In this document: piece by piece, positions 27,526 through 35,859 of the stretch | Layout: each line of letters begins with the position of its first letter | How positions within the stretch are numbered: the first letter of the stretch is position 1 | NCBI GenBank assembly: GCA_001931535.1 | Contig: CP016211.1 | Span: forward strand, 12,632,377-12,696,376 | Length of the DNA stretch: 64,000 bases | Direction: 5' to 3' | DNA from: Minicystis rosea | GTDB taxonomy: Bacteria > Myxococcota_A > Polyangia > Polyangiales > Polyangiaceae | Translations under genes and position numbers: made by a program | Notes under the pieces: model-generated | What the model saw: the letters and a program-made list of their open reading frames with translations, nothing else | What the model was told of the DNA's origin: nothing | The model's database searches: none

Positions 27526-28664
27526 GCGCGAAGCGAACGCGCGTGCTCGTCGTCGACGACTCGCTCACCGTTCGCAAGCGTGTCGTCGAAGCACTCTCGA
27601 CCGATCCCGATCTGGAGGTCATTGGAGAGGCCGAGAACGGCAGACGTGGCATCGAGCTCTGCCAGGCGCTACGTCCCGATGTCGTCACCATGGACATGAT
27701 GATGCCCGTCGCGACGGGCCTCGCGGCGACCGAGCAAATCATGGCGCGCTGTCCAACGCCCATCCTCATCGTCTCCGCGTCGGCCAATCGGACCGAAGGT
27801 CTTTGCACCTTCGACGCGCTGGCCGCCGGTGCGGTCGACGTCCTCGACAAGCCGACCGCCGGCGAGCCTTCCGCCGTCTGGGCGCGCAAGCTGTGCGATT
27901 CGGTGAAGATGACCGCGCGCATCCGCGTCATCCGGCACCCGCGCGCGCGCCTCGCGCAACCGTCGCGCGCCTCGCCCTCGGCGATCGCGGCGCATCCCGT
28001 GCCGTCCCGCGCCCCATCGTCGATCTCCGCGCCGCCCTCCGGCATCGTGACCGGGCCGCGTGTCCCGCCGCGGGTCGTCGTCATCGGCGCTTCCACCGGC
28101 GGCCCCGTCGCGGTCGCGCGCGTCCTCCGCGATCTCCCCGCGCGCTACCCGATCCCCATCCTCCTCGTGATCCACGTCAGCACCCTGTTCGCGGCTTCCC
28201 TCGCGGATTGGCTCGCGCAGCAGTGCAGCTTGCCCGTGCGCCTGGCGGCGCCCAGCGATCGCCTCCCGCCCATCGGTGAGCCCGGTGTGATCATGGCGCC
28301 TCCCGATCGCCATCTCCTCGTGCAAGCGGAGCACCTTCACCTCGAGCACGGCCCCGAGCGTCATTCGTGCCGTCCCTCGGTCGACGTGCTCTTCGAGTCG
28401 GCGGCGCGCGAGCTCGGCCCGCGCGTCCTCGGCTGCCTGTTGACCGGCATGGGCGTCGACGGCGCCGCCGGCCTCCACGCCATTCAGCTGTCGGGCGGCG
28501 ACACCATCGCGCAGGACGAGGCGACCTCGAAGATCTGGGGCATGCCCGGCGCCGCGGTGAAGCTCGGGGCCGCAGCGCGCGTGCTCCCCATCGAGCAGAT
28601 CGCGCCCGCGCTCGCGCGCGCGGCCGAGCGCGCGTGCGCGTCGCTCGCGGGAGGCGTGCGATGA
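27522..28664 (+). CDS. cheB: CheB receptor methylesterase
   Basis: 380 residues. N-terminal receiver (VLVVDDSLTVRKRV, phospho-Asp in VVTMDMMMPVATG), a Pro/Ser/Ala-rich linker about 140-180 (looser than usual), then the methylesterase with VVVIGASTGGPVAVAR (active Ser near 190), a His near 217 and LLTGMGVDGAAG (Asp near 313). It removes methyl groups from the receptor glutamates. Start ATG at 27522 overlaps the CheA stop; the stop overlaps the next start. Confidence 0.92.
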   Translation: MSAKRTRVLVVDDSLTVRKRVVEALSTDPDLEVIGEAENGRRGIELCQALRPDVVTMDMMMPVATGLAATEQIMARCPTPILIVSASANRTEGLCTFDALAAGAVDVLDKPTAGEPSAVWARKLCDSVKMTARIRVIRHPRARLAQPSRASPSAIAAHPVPSRAPSSISAPPSGIVTGPRVPPRVVVIGASTGGPVAVARVLRDLPARYPIPILLVIHVSTLFAASLADWLAQQCSLPVRLAAPSDRLPPIGEPGVIMAPPDRHLLVQAEHLHLEHGPERHSCRPSVDVLFESAARELGPRVLGCLLTGMGVDGAAGLHAIQLSGGDTIAQDEATSKIWGMPGAAVKLGAAARVLPIEQIAPALARAAERACASLAGGVR

Positions 28665-29926
28665 GCCCCTGCGCGACGACCGCGTCGCATCCGCCGACCG
28701 TGCTGGCCGTCGACGACAGCGCCACCTACCGCAACCGCCTCGGCGAGCTCCTCGAAGAGCAAGGCTACGACGTCGTCCCCGCCGCCTCCGGCACCGAGGC
28801 GCTCGCCATCCTCGCCGCGCGCCCGGTCGACTGCGTGCTCCTCGACATGGTGATGCCCGGCCTCACCGGCGAGGAGACGTGTCGTCGCATCAAGGCGAGC
28901 GACACGCTCCGCTCCATTCCCATCCTCATGCTCACCGCGCGCGAAGGACAGGAGCCGACGCTCCTCGCGCTGCGCGCCGGCGCCGACGACTTCGTCACCA
29001 AGTCCGACGATTTCGAGGTGCTCGAGGCCCGCCTCCGCGCCCACATCCGGCGGCGTCGCTTCGAGGAGGAGATCCGTCGCATCCGCGAGGAGCTGCTCAC
29101 CGCGCATCACGCCGCCGAGCAGGCCCAAGCCGAGCGCGAGCTCGCCGAGATGCGCGCCCGCCTCCTCGACGATCTGGAAGCGAAGAACCTCGAGCTCCAG
29201 CGCGCCAAGGACGGCGCCGAGGCCGCGGTGCACGCGCGCGACGAGTTCCTCGTCATCGCTTCGCACGAGCTTCGCACCCCGCTCACGTCGCTCCAGCTCC
29301 ACCTGCAGAACATCCAGCGCGTCCTCGGCGCGGCCCCCGAGGCCTGCTCGCCCACGCGCCTCTCCGCCAGCATCGGCGTCGCCACGCGGCAGACCGCGCG
29401 CCTCACCAAGCTCGTCGACTCGCTCCTCGACGCCTCGCGCTTCAGCGCCGGCCAGCTCGATCTCCGGCCCGAGCGCCTCGACCTCGCCGCCGCCGTGCGC
29501 GACGTCGTGGAGCGCCTCGCGGACGTCGCCGAGCGCGCGGGCTCACCCATCTCGGTGCACGGCGTCGCCTCGCTCATGGGGAGCTGGGATCGCGTGCGCT
29601 GCGAGCAGGTGACCACCAACCTCCTCTCCAACGCCATCAAGTACGGCGGCGGCAAACCGATCGACGTCGAGATCGCAAAGGATGGCGCCCTCGCGCGTCT
29701 CGTGGTGCGCGATCACGGCATCGGCATCGCCGAGGAGCAGCGCGCCCGCATCTTCGGCATCTTCGAGCGCGCCGTCTCCTCCCGCAATTACGGCGGCCTC
29801 GGCCTCGGCCTCTACATCAGCCGTCAAATCGTCGAAGCCCACGGCGGGACCATCCAAGTCACGAGCCGCGTCGGCGACGGCTCGACCTTCGTCGTGGAGC
29901 TCCCCATCCCCGCGATGGCCGCGTGA
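28661..29926 (+). CDS. Receiver-histidine kinase hybrid
   Basis: 421 residues. N-terminal receiver (VLAVDDSATYRNR, Asp in VLLDMVMPGLTG near 62), a coiled coil (about 125-190, ERELAEMRARLLDDL), HisKA with IASHELRTPLTSLQ (His near 201) and HATPase with NLLSNAIKYGGG near 318 and YGGLGLGLYISRQIVEAHGG. Last gene of the operon, overlapping cheB by four bases. It probably receives phosphate from the CheA kinase on its receiver and passes the signal to a separate two-component pathway. This position is held by other response regulators in Frz-type clusters. Confidence 0.88.
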   Translation: MSPCATTASHPPTVLAVDDSATYRNRLGELLEEQGYDVVPAASGTEALAILAARPVDCVLLDMVMPGLTGEETCRRIKASDTLRSIPILMLTAREGQEPTLLALRAGADDFVTKSDDFEVLEARLRAHIRRRRFEEEIRRIREELLTAHHAAEQAQAERELAEMRARLLDDLEAKNLELQRAKDGAEAAVHARDEFLVIASHELRTPLTSLQLHLQNIQRVLGAAPEACSPTRLSASIGVATRQTARLTKLVDSLLDASRFSAGQLDLRPERLDLAAAVRDVVERLADVAERAGSPISVHGVASLMGSWDRVRCEQVTTNLLSNAIKYGGGKPIDVEIAKDGALARLVVRDHGIGIAEEQRARIFGIFERAVSSRNYGGLGLGLYISRQIVEAHGGTIQVTSRVGDGSTFVVELPIPAMAA

Positions 29927-30134
29927 TGCGCACCGCGAAGGCACGCGTCTCGCTGCTTCGGGTCTGACGTCGATCGCACGCGCGATCGTTCAGGCCTTCG
30001 TCCTTCGCGCGTCCCGGCTTCTCATTCACGCGGTCGATGACTTCGCCCTCCCTCATGCGTCCGGACGCGACGAACGCTAGGCCCGAAGCGGCGAAGCGTG
30101 CTGGAAATCTCGGGTGGATCGCGGGGTGGTGGGG

Positions 30135-30181
30135 CCCCAGCGGCTTTGCCGCTGGGGCGGCGGGGACGCGAGTCCCCGCCG
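30135..30181. terminator. Back-to-back hairpins between convergent genes
   Basis: Two perfect 10-bp stems: CCCCAGCGGC (30135-30144) TTT GCCGCTGGGG (30148-30157), and CGGCGGGGAC (30158-30167) GCGA GTCCCCGCCG (30172-30181). They lie between the end of the chemosensory operon (29926) and the convergent lipoprotein stop (30188), so a bidirectional terminator is likely. No U-run is present. Confidence 0.6.
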
Positions 30182-30187
30182 TGTGAA

Positions 30188-30484
30188 TCAGGGAATGCCG
30201 CCGCACATCTCGACCGCGGTGGCCTTCTCGACCTTCGCGTCGGCGAGGCTGCATACGGTGCTACACGCTTCCATCCCCGTCGGGCAGTGCCCGTCGGGCT
30301 TGCAGAGCTGCGCGGCGCCCGGATCGCCGCCGATGCCTTCGCAGATGCACTCCCAGCACCCGCACTCGTTGGCTTTGGCGCACGCGTCGCCGGGCTGCGA
30401 ATCGCCGGGGACCGGTTGCGGGGCCTCGCTTCCACAGGCGGCGTTGAGCGCTGCCACACACATGAGGAGCCAGAGCCGCTTCAC
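30188..30484 (-). CDS. Small cysteine-rich lipoprotein
   Basis: 98 residues, start GTG at 30484 (VKRLWLLMCVAALNAACG). The signal peptide ends in lipobox LNAAC. The mature part has about ten Cys (for example ANECGCWECICEGIGG and KPDGHCPTGMEACSTVC), so it is probably a disulfide-rich periplasmic or surface lipoprotein. No known family. The next gene (30734) is divergent, with 249 bases between them. Confidence 0.7.
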   Translation of the reverse strand: MKRLWLLMCVAALNAACGSEAPQPVPGDSQPGDACAKANECGCWECICEGIGGDPGAAQLCKPDGHCPTGMEACSTVCSLADAKVEKATAVEMCGGIP

Positions 30485-30733
30485 CCCGCGAACGCTAACC
30501 GAACTGCGGTCGGAGAGGGAATGCCGGGGCGCGGCGATCGTGCTCGTCTCCAGCGCTTCCCGATGGACGTCGCGTCCGGCTCGGAGAAAGCTTCGTCGCT
30601 CCGCGGTGCGTGGCGTCGGCTCGCACCGCCCACGAGAATTCCCGGTGAAGCAGTCGGCGCGGGTAGGCGCGACTTTTGTTAGCGTAGCGCGGGCGCGTCG
30701 CGCTTTGCGCGCATGATGGAGGAGGGGCCGCCG

Positions 30734-32200
30734 ATGTCCGCCCAGCCCGACGTCTCCCTGGATCACACCGTCCCGCTGCCCATCTCCGGCGTGAATGCGA
30801 TCACCACGGGCCCGCGCGCCGCGGCGTTCGACAGCCGCACCGACGTGCGCATCGATCACTTCGTCATCGAGCGCAAGCTGGGCGCGGGCGGCATGGGCGC
30901 CATCTACCTCGCGCGCGACGAGGCCCTCGATCGTCCCGTCGCCGTGAAGATCCTCCCCGACGAGCTGGCCCGCGAGCCCGGCGCGCAGGAGCGCTTCATC
31001 CGCGAAGCGCAGGCGCAGGCGCGGCTCTCGTCGCCGCACGTGGTGCAGATCTTCTTCATCGGGCGCATCCATCCGCCGCCCTCGGCGCCGGGCTCGCTCT
31101 ACTTCGCGATGGAGCTCGTCGACGGCGAGTCGCTCGATTCGCTCCTCGTCCGCGGCGAGAAGCTCGAGCCCGAGCTCGCCCGGAGGCACATGGTCGAGGC
31201 CGCGCGGGGCCTCGCCGACGCGCATCGCGCCGGCATCGTCCATCGCGACGTCAAGCCCGGCAACCTCCTCGTCGATCGTGCGGGCCACCTCAAGATCGCC
31301 GACTTCGGCCTCGCCAAGCCTCGCGAGAAGAACCTCTCGCTCACGCAGGACGGCGCCGTCATGGGCACGCCCTATTACATGGCGCCGGAGCAGGCGCTCG
31401 GTGAGCCCGTCGATCTCCGCGCCGACATGTACGCGCTCGGCTGCACCTTCCACCATCTCCTCGCGGGCGAGCCGCCCTTCGACGGGCCGAACCCGACGGT
31501 GGTGATCGCCCACCACCTCAAGTCCGAGCCTCCGTCCTTGCGCGAGCGCGTGCCCGCGGTGCCGCCGAAGCTCGCCGAGATCGTCGCGCGGCTCATGAAG
31601 AAGGAGCCCGTCGATCGCTACCACACCTACGAAGCCCTCATCGACGCGCTCGAAGCCGCGGCCCCGACGCGCGTGGAGCACGCGGGCTTCTGGGCGCGCA
31701 CCGCCGCGGTCGCCCTCGATGGCATCTCCGCCAGCTTGATGATCGGCCTCCTCGGCTTCCCCGGCCTCGTCGTGCACATCGCCTACGTCACCGCGGCGCA
31801 CGCGTTCTACGGGCAGACGGCCGGCAAGTACGTGCTGCGCCTCCAAGTCCAGCGCGAGGACGGCACCCGCCTCGGCCTCGGCCGCGCGCTCCTCCGCACC
31901 GTCATCGCCATGTGGCTGCCGTTCCTCATCGGCCTCGGCAGCATCTGGACGCAGGGCTTTGGCAGCTTCGAGGTCACGGTCACGCAGCTCTCCAAGCTGG
32001 ACGCCGCGCGCGCCCTCGTCGTCCCCATGCTCCTCGGCAACGTGGCCTTGGCGCTCCTCTGGGGCGGCGGCCTCGTGGTCGCGGCTTTCGATCGGAAGAA
32101 GCGCGCCGTCCACGATTTCGTGGTCGGATCGCGTGTCGTCTACCGCCTCGGCTCACCGAAGCTGGAGATGCTCCCGGCGCAGCCTTCGACGCCGACGTGA
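30734..32200 (+). CDS. Ser/Thr protein kinase fused to RDD membrane domain
   Basis: 488 residues. A eukaryotic-like kinase: P-loop LGAGGMGAIYLARD near 50, catalytic Lys in PVAVKIL near 71, HRDVKPGNLL near 170, DFGLAKP near 189 and GTPYYMAPEQ. Residues about 313-485 carry an RDD domain with several membrane helices (FWARTAAVALDGISASLMIG with the Arg/Asp signature, and AVHDFVVGSRVV). It probably phosphorylates targets at the inner membrane. ATG at 30734 is preceded by a GGAGGAGG at the correct spacing, so I prefer it to the in-frame ATGs at 30713 and 30716. The kinase normally ends in a single TM; the RDD tail is unusual. Confidence 0.87.
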   Translation: MSAQPDVSLDHTVPLPISGVNAITTGPRAAAFDSRTDVRIDHFVIERKLGAGGMGAIYLARDEALDRPVAVKILPDELAREPGAQERFIREAQAQARLSSPHVVQIFFIGRIHPPPSAPGSLYFAMELVDGESLDSLLVRGEKLEPELARRHMVEAARGLADAHRAGIVHRDVKPGNLLVDRAGHLKIADFGLAKPREKNLSLTQDGAVMGTPYYMAPEQALGEPVDLRADMYALGCTFHHLLAGEPPFDGPNPTVVIAHHLKSEPPSLRERVPAVPPKLAEIVARLMKKEPVDRYHTYEALIDALEAAAPTRVEHAGFWARTAAVALDGISASLMIGLLGFPGLVVHIAYVTAAHAFYGQTAGKYVLRLQVQREDGTRLGLGRALLRTVIAMWLPFLIGLGSIWTQGFGSFEVTVTQLSKLDAARALVVPMLLGNVALALLWGGGLVVAAFDRKKRAVHDFVVGSRVVYRLGSPKLEMLPAQPSTPT

Positions 32201-32250
32201 CCGACGCGGCTGCGACGCAGCCCTCGATGCCAATGGGATGGATGAAGCAC

Positions 32251-32279
32251 AGCGGCCCACTGTCAGGGAGCGGGCCGCT
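32251..32279. terminator. Hairpin between convergent genes
   Basis: AGCGGCCC (32251-32258) pairs with GGGCCGCT (32272-32279) around a 13-base loop, in the 85-base gap between the kinase stop and the desaturase stop. Likely a shared terminator, without a T-run. Confidence 0.45.
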
Positions 32280-32285
32280 CGAAGG

Positions 32286-33224
32286 TCAACCCGCGTCGGT
32301 CGCGGGCTCGGCCACCGGCGCGACGCGGGGCGCGTCCTCGTTCTTCAGCAGCGGGCAGCGCTCGCCCACCTCGGCGAGCAGGTTCTTGCGCTTCACGTGC
32401 TCGGGCACGCCGCGCACGTCCCACACCAGGCCGACCTTCTCCATCAGCTTGATGATGTAGAACGACACGTCGATCTCCCACCAGAAGAAGCCCTGGTTGG
32501 CGCTGTTCATGTAGTGGTGGTGGTTGTTGTGCCACCCTTCGCCCATCGTGATCAGCGCGAGGAAGAAGTTGTTGCGACTCGTGTCGGTGGTCGCGTAGCG
32601 CCGCGATCCGATGACGTGGGCCAGCGAGTTGATGGTGAACGTGCCGTGGAGCAGGAAGCACGTCGACACCACGTATCCCCAGAGGAAGCCGTCGAAGCCG
32701 CCGAGCACCGAGGTGAGCGCGATGAGGCCGGCCACGCCCACCACGTGGTAGCGATCGAGCCAGCGCAGCTCGGGATATCCAGCGAAGTCGGGCACGAGGT
32801 CGAGGTCGGTCTTCTCATGCTCGCGGCTCATCCACCAGCCGGCGTGCGACCAGAGGAAGCCGCGGCGCGCCGGGCTGTGCACGTCCCGCTCGGTGTCCGA
32901 GTAGCGGTGGTGCACCCGGTGCGTCGACGCCCACCAGAGCGGCCCCTTCTGCGTCGCCGTGGTGCCGAGCACGGCGAGGATGAGCTGCATGGCGCGGCTC
33001 GTCTTGTACGCCCGGTGCGAGAAATACCGGTGATAGACGGCCGTGATCGCGAACATCCGCACGAAGTAGGTGAGGACCGCGAGCCCCACGAGCTTCCACG
33101 TCGGCCCGCGCGCGAAGGCGATCACGGTCCACACGTGGATCCCGACGATGCCGATGACGTTGAACACGATCCCCGGCGTGATCCGGGAGGGCGGGGTGAT
33201 GCGGATGGTCGCCTTCGTCTCCAA
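32286..33224 (-). CDS. Acyl-CoA (delta-9) fatty acid desaturase
   Basis: 312 residues of the membrane-bound fatty-acyl-CoA desaturase family, which inserts a cis double bond using a di-iron centre. The three histidine boxes are present: HRYFSH at 65-70, HRVHH at 102-106 and HNNHHH at 232-237. Hydrophobic segments lie at about 18-38, 46-64, 83-95 and 165-195. The start ATG at 33224 is followed by METKATIRITPP. Divergent from the CBS protein with 100 bases between. It adjusts membrane fluidity; regulation is not visible. Confidence 0.92.
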   Translation of the reverse strand: METKATIRITPPSRITPGIVFNVIGIVGIHVWTVIAFARGPTWKLVGLAVLTYFVRMFAITAVYHRYFSHRAYKTSRAMQLILAVLGTTATQKGPLWWASTHRVHHRYSDTERDVHSPARRGFLWSHAGWWMSREHEKTDLDLVPDFAGYPELRWLDRYHVVGVAGLIALTSVLGGFDGFLWGYVVSTCFLLHGTFTINSLAHVIGSRRYATTDTSRNNFFLALITMGEGWHNNHHHYMNSANQGFFWWEIDVSFYIIKLMEKVGLVWDVRGVPEHVKRKNLLAEVGERCPLLKNEDAPRVAPVAEPATDAG

Positions 33225-33324
33225 GGTGGTGGCACCATCGCAAAGACCCGTCAGCCCGCTTCGCCGAACGGGTCACGTTTTCGTCACAGGGGCCGCGGGT
33301 ACACCGCGTGCAGCGGGGCGGGGC

Positions 33325-33810
33325 GTGAAAGTCCGCGAGATCATGAGCGCGCCTCCCATCACGGTCAGCCCCACGGACACGCTGGCCTTCGCGGAGGAGC
33401 TGATGAACGTCGAGCGCATCCGCCACCTGCCGGTGGTCGACGGCGACGTGCTCGTCGGGCTGCTCTCCCAGCGTGATCTGCTGGCCGCTTCCATCTCCAC
33501 GCTGAGCAACCCGAGCGAAGAGGACGATCTCGAGCTCAAGCGCCACGTCGACGTGACCCGCCTGATGCGCGGGATCGTCGAGACCGCGACGCTCGAGACC
33601 CCCGTCGAGAAGGCCGCCGAGACGCTGCTCGAGCACAAGGTCGGCTGTCTACCCGTCATCGACGAGCGTCATCATCTGGTCGGCATCGTGACGAGCGCCG
33701 ACTTCGTGAAGCTCGCCCGCGAGCTGATCACGGCGCCCGCGCCCGCTCGCCCGCCGCTCTCCGCCGTGCGTGGTGGTGGCGCGCGTGGAGGAAAACGGAA
33801 ATCGGCGTGA
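33325..33810 (+). CDS. CBS-domain pair protein
   Basis: 161 residues, start GTG at 33325 (VKVREIMSAPPITV). Two tandem CBS motifs: residues 1-60 (EIMSAPPITVSPTDTLAFA, RIRHLPVVDGDVLVGLLSQRD) and about 75-135 (MRGIVETATLETPVEKAA, GCLPVIDERHHLVGIVTSAD). Such pairs usually bind adenosyl ligands and act as energy or redox sensors. No fused output domain; a Gly/Arg/Lys-rich tail follows. Function in this context unknown. Confidence 0.88.
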   Translation: MKVREIMSAPPITVSPTDTLAFAEELMNVERIRHLPVVDGDVLVGLLSQRDLLAASISTLSNPSEEDDLELKRHVDVTRLMRGIVETATLETPVEKAAETLLEHKVGCLPVIDERHHLVGIVTSADFVKLARELITAPAPARPPLSAVRGGGARGGKRKSA

Positions 33811-33823
33811 GGCCGGCCGCATC

Positions 33824-34768
33824 TCAACGCGGCGGGACCACCACCTCGATCTTCGGCCCCGGCGCGACGCGCACCGACTCCGCGCGCAGCACGTCGCCGT
33901 CGAGCACGTAAGGCCCGACCGTGGGAAAGCGCACCACGAAGTCGCGCACCAGATCGTCGAAGTGCCCGCGGCCGCCGATGCTGCGACCCGCGAGGACGAG
34001 CGGCGCCCGCGGCCCGAGCGCGCGTGACGACAGCGGGCTCGCCACGAGGTGCAGCCGGCTCGGATCTTCGCCCGCGCGGTAGGTGACGAGCATGTGGATG
34101 CCGAGATCGCGCACCACCGCGGCGCATACCAAGGACCAAGCCGACGGATCGAGCTTTCGTCCTTCGACCTCGATGGAGCACGGCATCGGATCGAGCACGC
34201 GCCGCGCGAGCGGCCCGCCCCAGAACGACTCGGCGAAGATGCGCGCCACGATGCGCGCGGCGCCTTGGTATCCGCGCGCGCCGTCGGCGTAATACACGTC
34301 GAAGAAGCTGGCCACGAGGCCGGTGCCGAAGATGAAGCCGAGGCGCTCCTCGTCCTTGCCCTCGAGGGTCGCGCGCACGCGCAGCGTCGGTCGCGCGATC
34401 GCTTCGAGGCGCTCGGGCGCGCGCAGCAGGCGCTCCAGCACGGCGTGGGGATCGCCGGTCGAGCCCCAATTGCGCGCCACCGTGGCCACCGTGCCGCCGG
34501 GCACGAGCCCGATCTTCGGCAACCGATCCTCCCCGAAGGCGCGGGCCACCGCGGTGACGCCGGCCATGAACGTCCCATCGCCGCCGGTGAGCAGCACGAG
34601 ATCGCTCCCGCGCGCCGCGATGGTGCGGGCGGCGTCGTCCAGATCGGCGATGGTCGCCGTGGGGTGGATCACTGCGGCCCCGCCGCACACCCGGCGGACC
34701 CGCTCGAGGAGCCACGGCTCCGCCGCGAAGCGACGAGCGTTGGCGTTGACGATGACGTCGATGCGCAT
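33824..34768 (-). CDS. Diacylglycerol/sphingosine kinase-like lipid kinase
   Basis: 314 residues with a DAGK catalytic domain at the N-terminus: RIDVIVNANARRF, then LVLLTGGDGTFMAGV (GGDGT at 62-66, the ATP-binding signature) and IGLVPGGTVATVARN. Likely phosphorylates a lipid hydroxyl such as diacylglycerol in membrane turnover. The C-terminal half is the beta-rich substrate lobe. I start at ATG 34768 (MRIDVIV); the open frame starts 10 residues earlier at 34798 but that extension is not conserved in character. Ends 14 bases from the convergent CBS gene. Confidence 0.87.
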   Translation of the reverse strand: MRIDVIVNANARRFAAEPWLLERVRRVCGGAAVIHPTATIADLDDAARTIAARGSDLVLLTGGDGTFMAGVTAVARAFGEDRLPKIGLVPGGTVATVARNWGSTGDPHAVLERLLRAPERLEAIARPTLRVRATLEGKDEERLGFIFGTGLVASFFDVYYADGARGYQGAARIVARIFAESFWGGPLARRVLDPMPCSIEVEGRKLDPSAWSLVCAAVVRDLGIHMLVTYRAGEDPSRLHLVASPLSSRALGPRAPLVLAGRSIGGRGHFDDLVRDFVVRFPTVGPYVLDGDVLRAESVRVAPGPKIEVVVPPR

Positions 34769-35017
34769 GGACACGTGACCCGCTCCCGCTGCGATCACGT
34801 GCGCTGCGGCACTGGACGCGCCGCACGATCCGCAAGGCCAACGAGCGAAGAGCGAGCGTTCTTATCACGAACGCGTGGGGCGAGGAGGTCGCCGTCGTCG
34901 GGTGGCGGCCCGAGCCCCGTTAGGCGTATCTTGAGCTGGCATGTCCGACGACCGCCGTCAGCCAGAGCGCCCTCCTCCTCCAACGCCCATACCCCCGACA
35001 ACGAGGGCGCGACGAGG

Positions 35018-35758
35018 ATGTTCAGCCTCAAGATGGAATCGTGGCTCACCGACATCGTCGCCGGCGAGCTCGACGCGCCCCCCGAAGCGCCCCCCGCCGG
35101 GCCGAGCGCCCCCGCGCCGGGGCCGGCATTCGCCGCGCCGCCTGCCCCGCCGCCATTCGCCACACCACAATTGGGGCCCTCCACACCGCAAGGCGTGTAC
35201 GCCACACCACAATCGGGGCCCTCCACACCGCAAGGCGTGTACGCCACACCACAATTGGGGCCCTCCACACCGCAAGGCGTGTACGCCACACCACAATCGG
35301 GGCTCTCCACACCGCAGAGCGGATACTCCACACCGGCATCCGCGTTCCCCGCGGAGGCATCCGCGTTCCCCGCGGAGGCATCCCCGCTCGCCACACCGGC
35401 GTCCGCGTTCTCCACACCGGCATCCTCGTTCGCCGCGCCGTTCGGTGCACCGGCCACCGCGTCTCCGTCTTCTCCGGGAGCCGCGCCGGCGCCTTCGCCC
35501 TCGTCGCCCGGGCCGGCCCCGTTCGCTCCGACGGCTTCCTCCTCGGGACTACCCGCGGCGAGCGCCGTTCCGCCGATCCCGGGCCTCGTCGGCAGCGCCG
35601 TGCCTCCCATCCCCGCGCTCTCCGGAGCGGGCCCGCAATTCGAGGCTGCCCCGCGCCGTTGGCCCATCGTGCTCGCCGCCGTCGTGGTGCTGCTCGCCGT
35701 GCTCGGCGTCGCCGCGTGGCTCTTCCTTTTCGGCTTTCGGATTCCGATCGGCCACTAG
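35018..35758 (+). CDS. Pro/Ala/Ser-rich repeat protein with C-terminal membrane anchor
   Basis: 246 residues. After MFSLKMESWLTDIVAG the protein is low-complexity Pro/Ala/Thr/Ser. Four 14-residue copies of ATPQ-(L/S)-G-(P/L)-STPQ-GVY-like sequence, encoded by 42-bp DNA repeats, are followed by S-(T/F)-P-A-(S/E)-A-type units. The C-terminus has a hydrophobic helix (WPIVLAAVVVLLAVLGVAAW) and a short basic end, so it may be a tail-anchored protein with an extended disordered region in the cytoplasm. No known family. ATG at 35033 is an alternative start. Confidence 0.7.
   Translation: MFSLKMESWLTDIVAGELDAPPEAPPAGPSAPAPGPAFAAPPAPPPFATPQLGPSTPQGVYATPQSGPSTPQGVYATPQLGPSTPQGVYATPQSGLSTPQSGYSTPASAFPAEASAFPAEASPLATPASAFSTPASSFAAPFGAPATASPSSPGAAPAPSPSSPGPAPFAPTASSSGLPAASAVPPIPGLVGSAVPPIPALSGAGPQFEAAPRRWPIVLAAVVVLLAVLGVAAWLFLFGFRIPIGH
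35159..35326 (+). repeat. Four tandem 42-bp repeats
   Basis: Units at 35159-35200, 35201-35242, 35243-35284 and 35285-35326. They are nearly identical; units 1 and 3 match each other and unit 2 differs at one Leu/Ser codon (TTG versus TCG), so the alternation looks like an 84-bp higher-order duplication. Unit 4 is diverged at its end. All are in frame inside the Pro-rich gene. Confidence 0.9.
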
Positions 35759-35859
35759 CCCTGAATCGGTCACATCTCGAGCGCCCGCGCCGGCGTGCCC
35801 GGGCTCTTCGGGCTGTGCTTGTCGGTGCGTCCGGCTGTACTACTGTCCGCGAGATTCTG

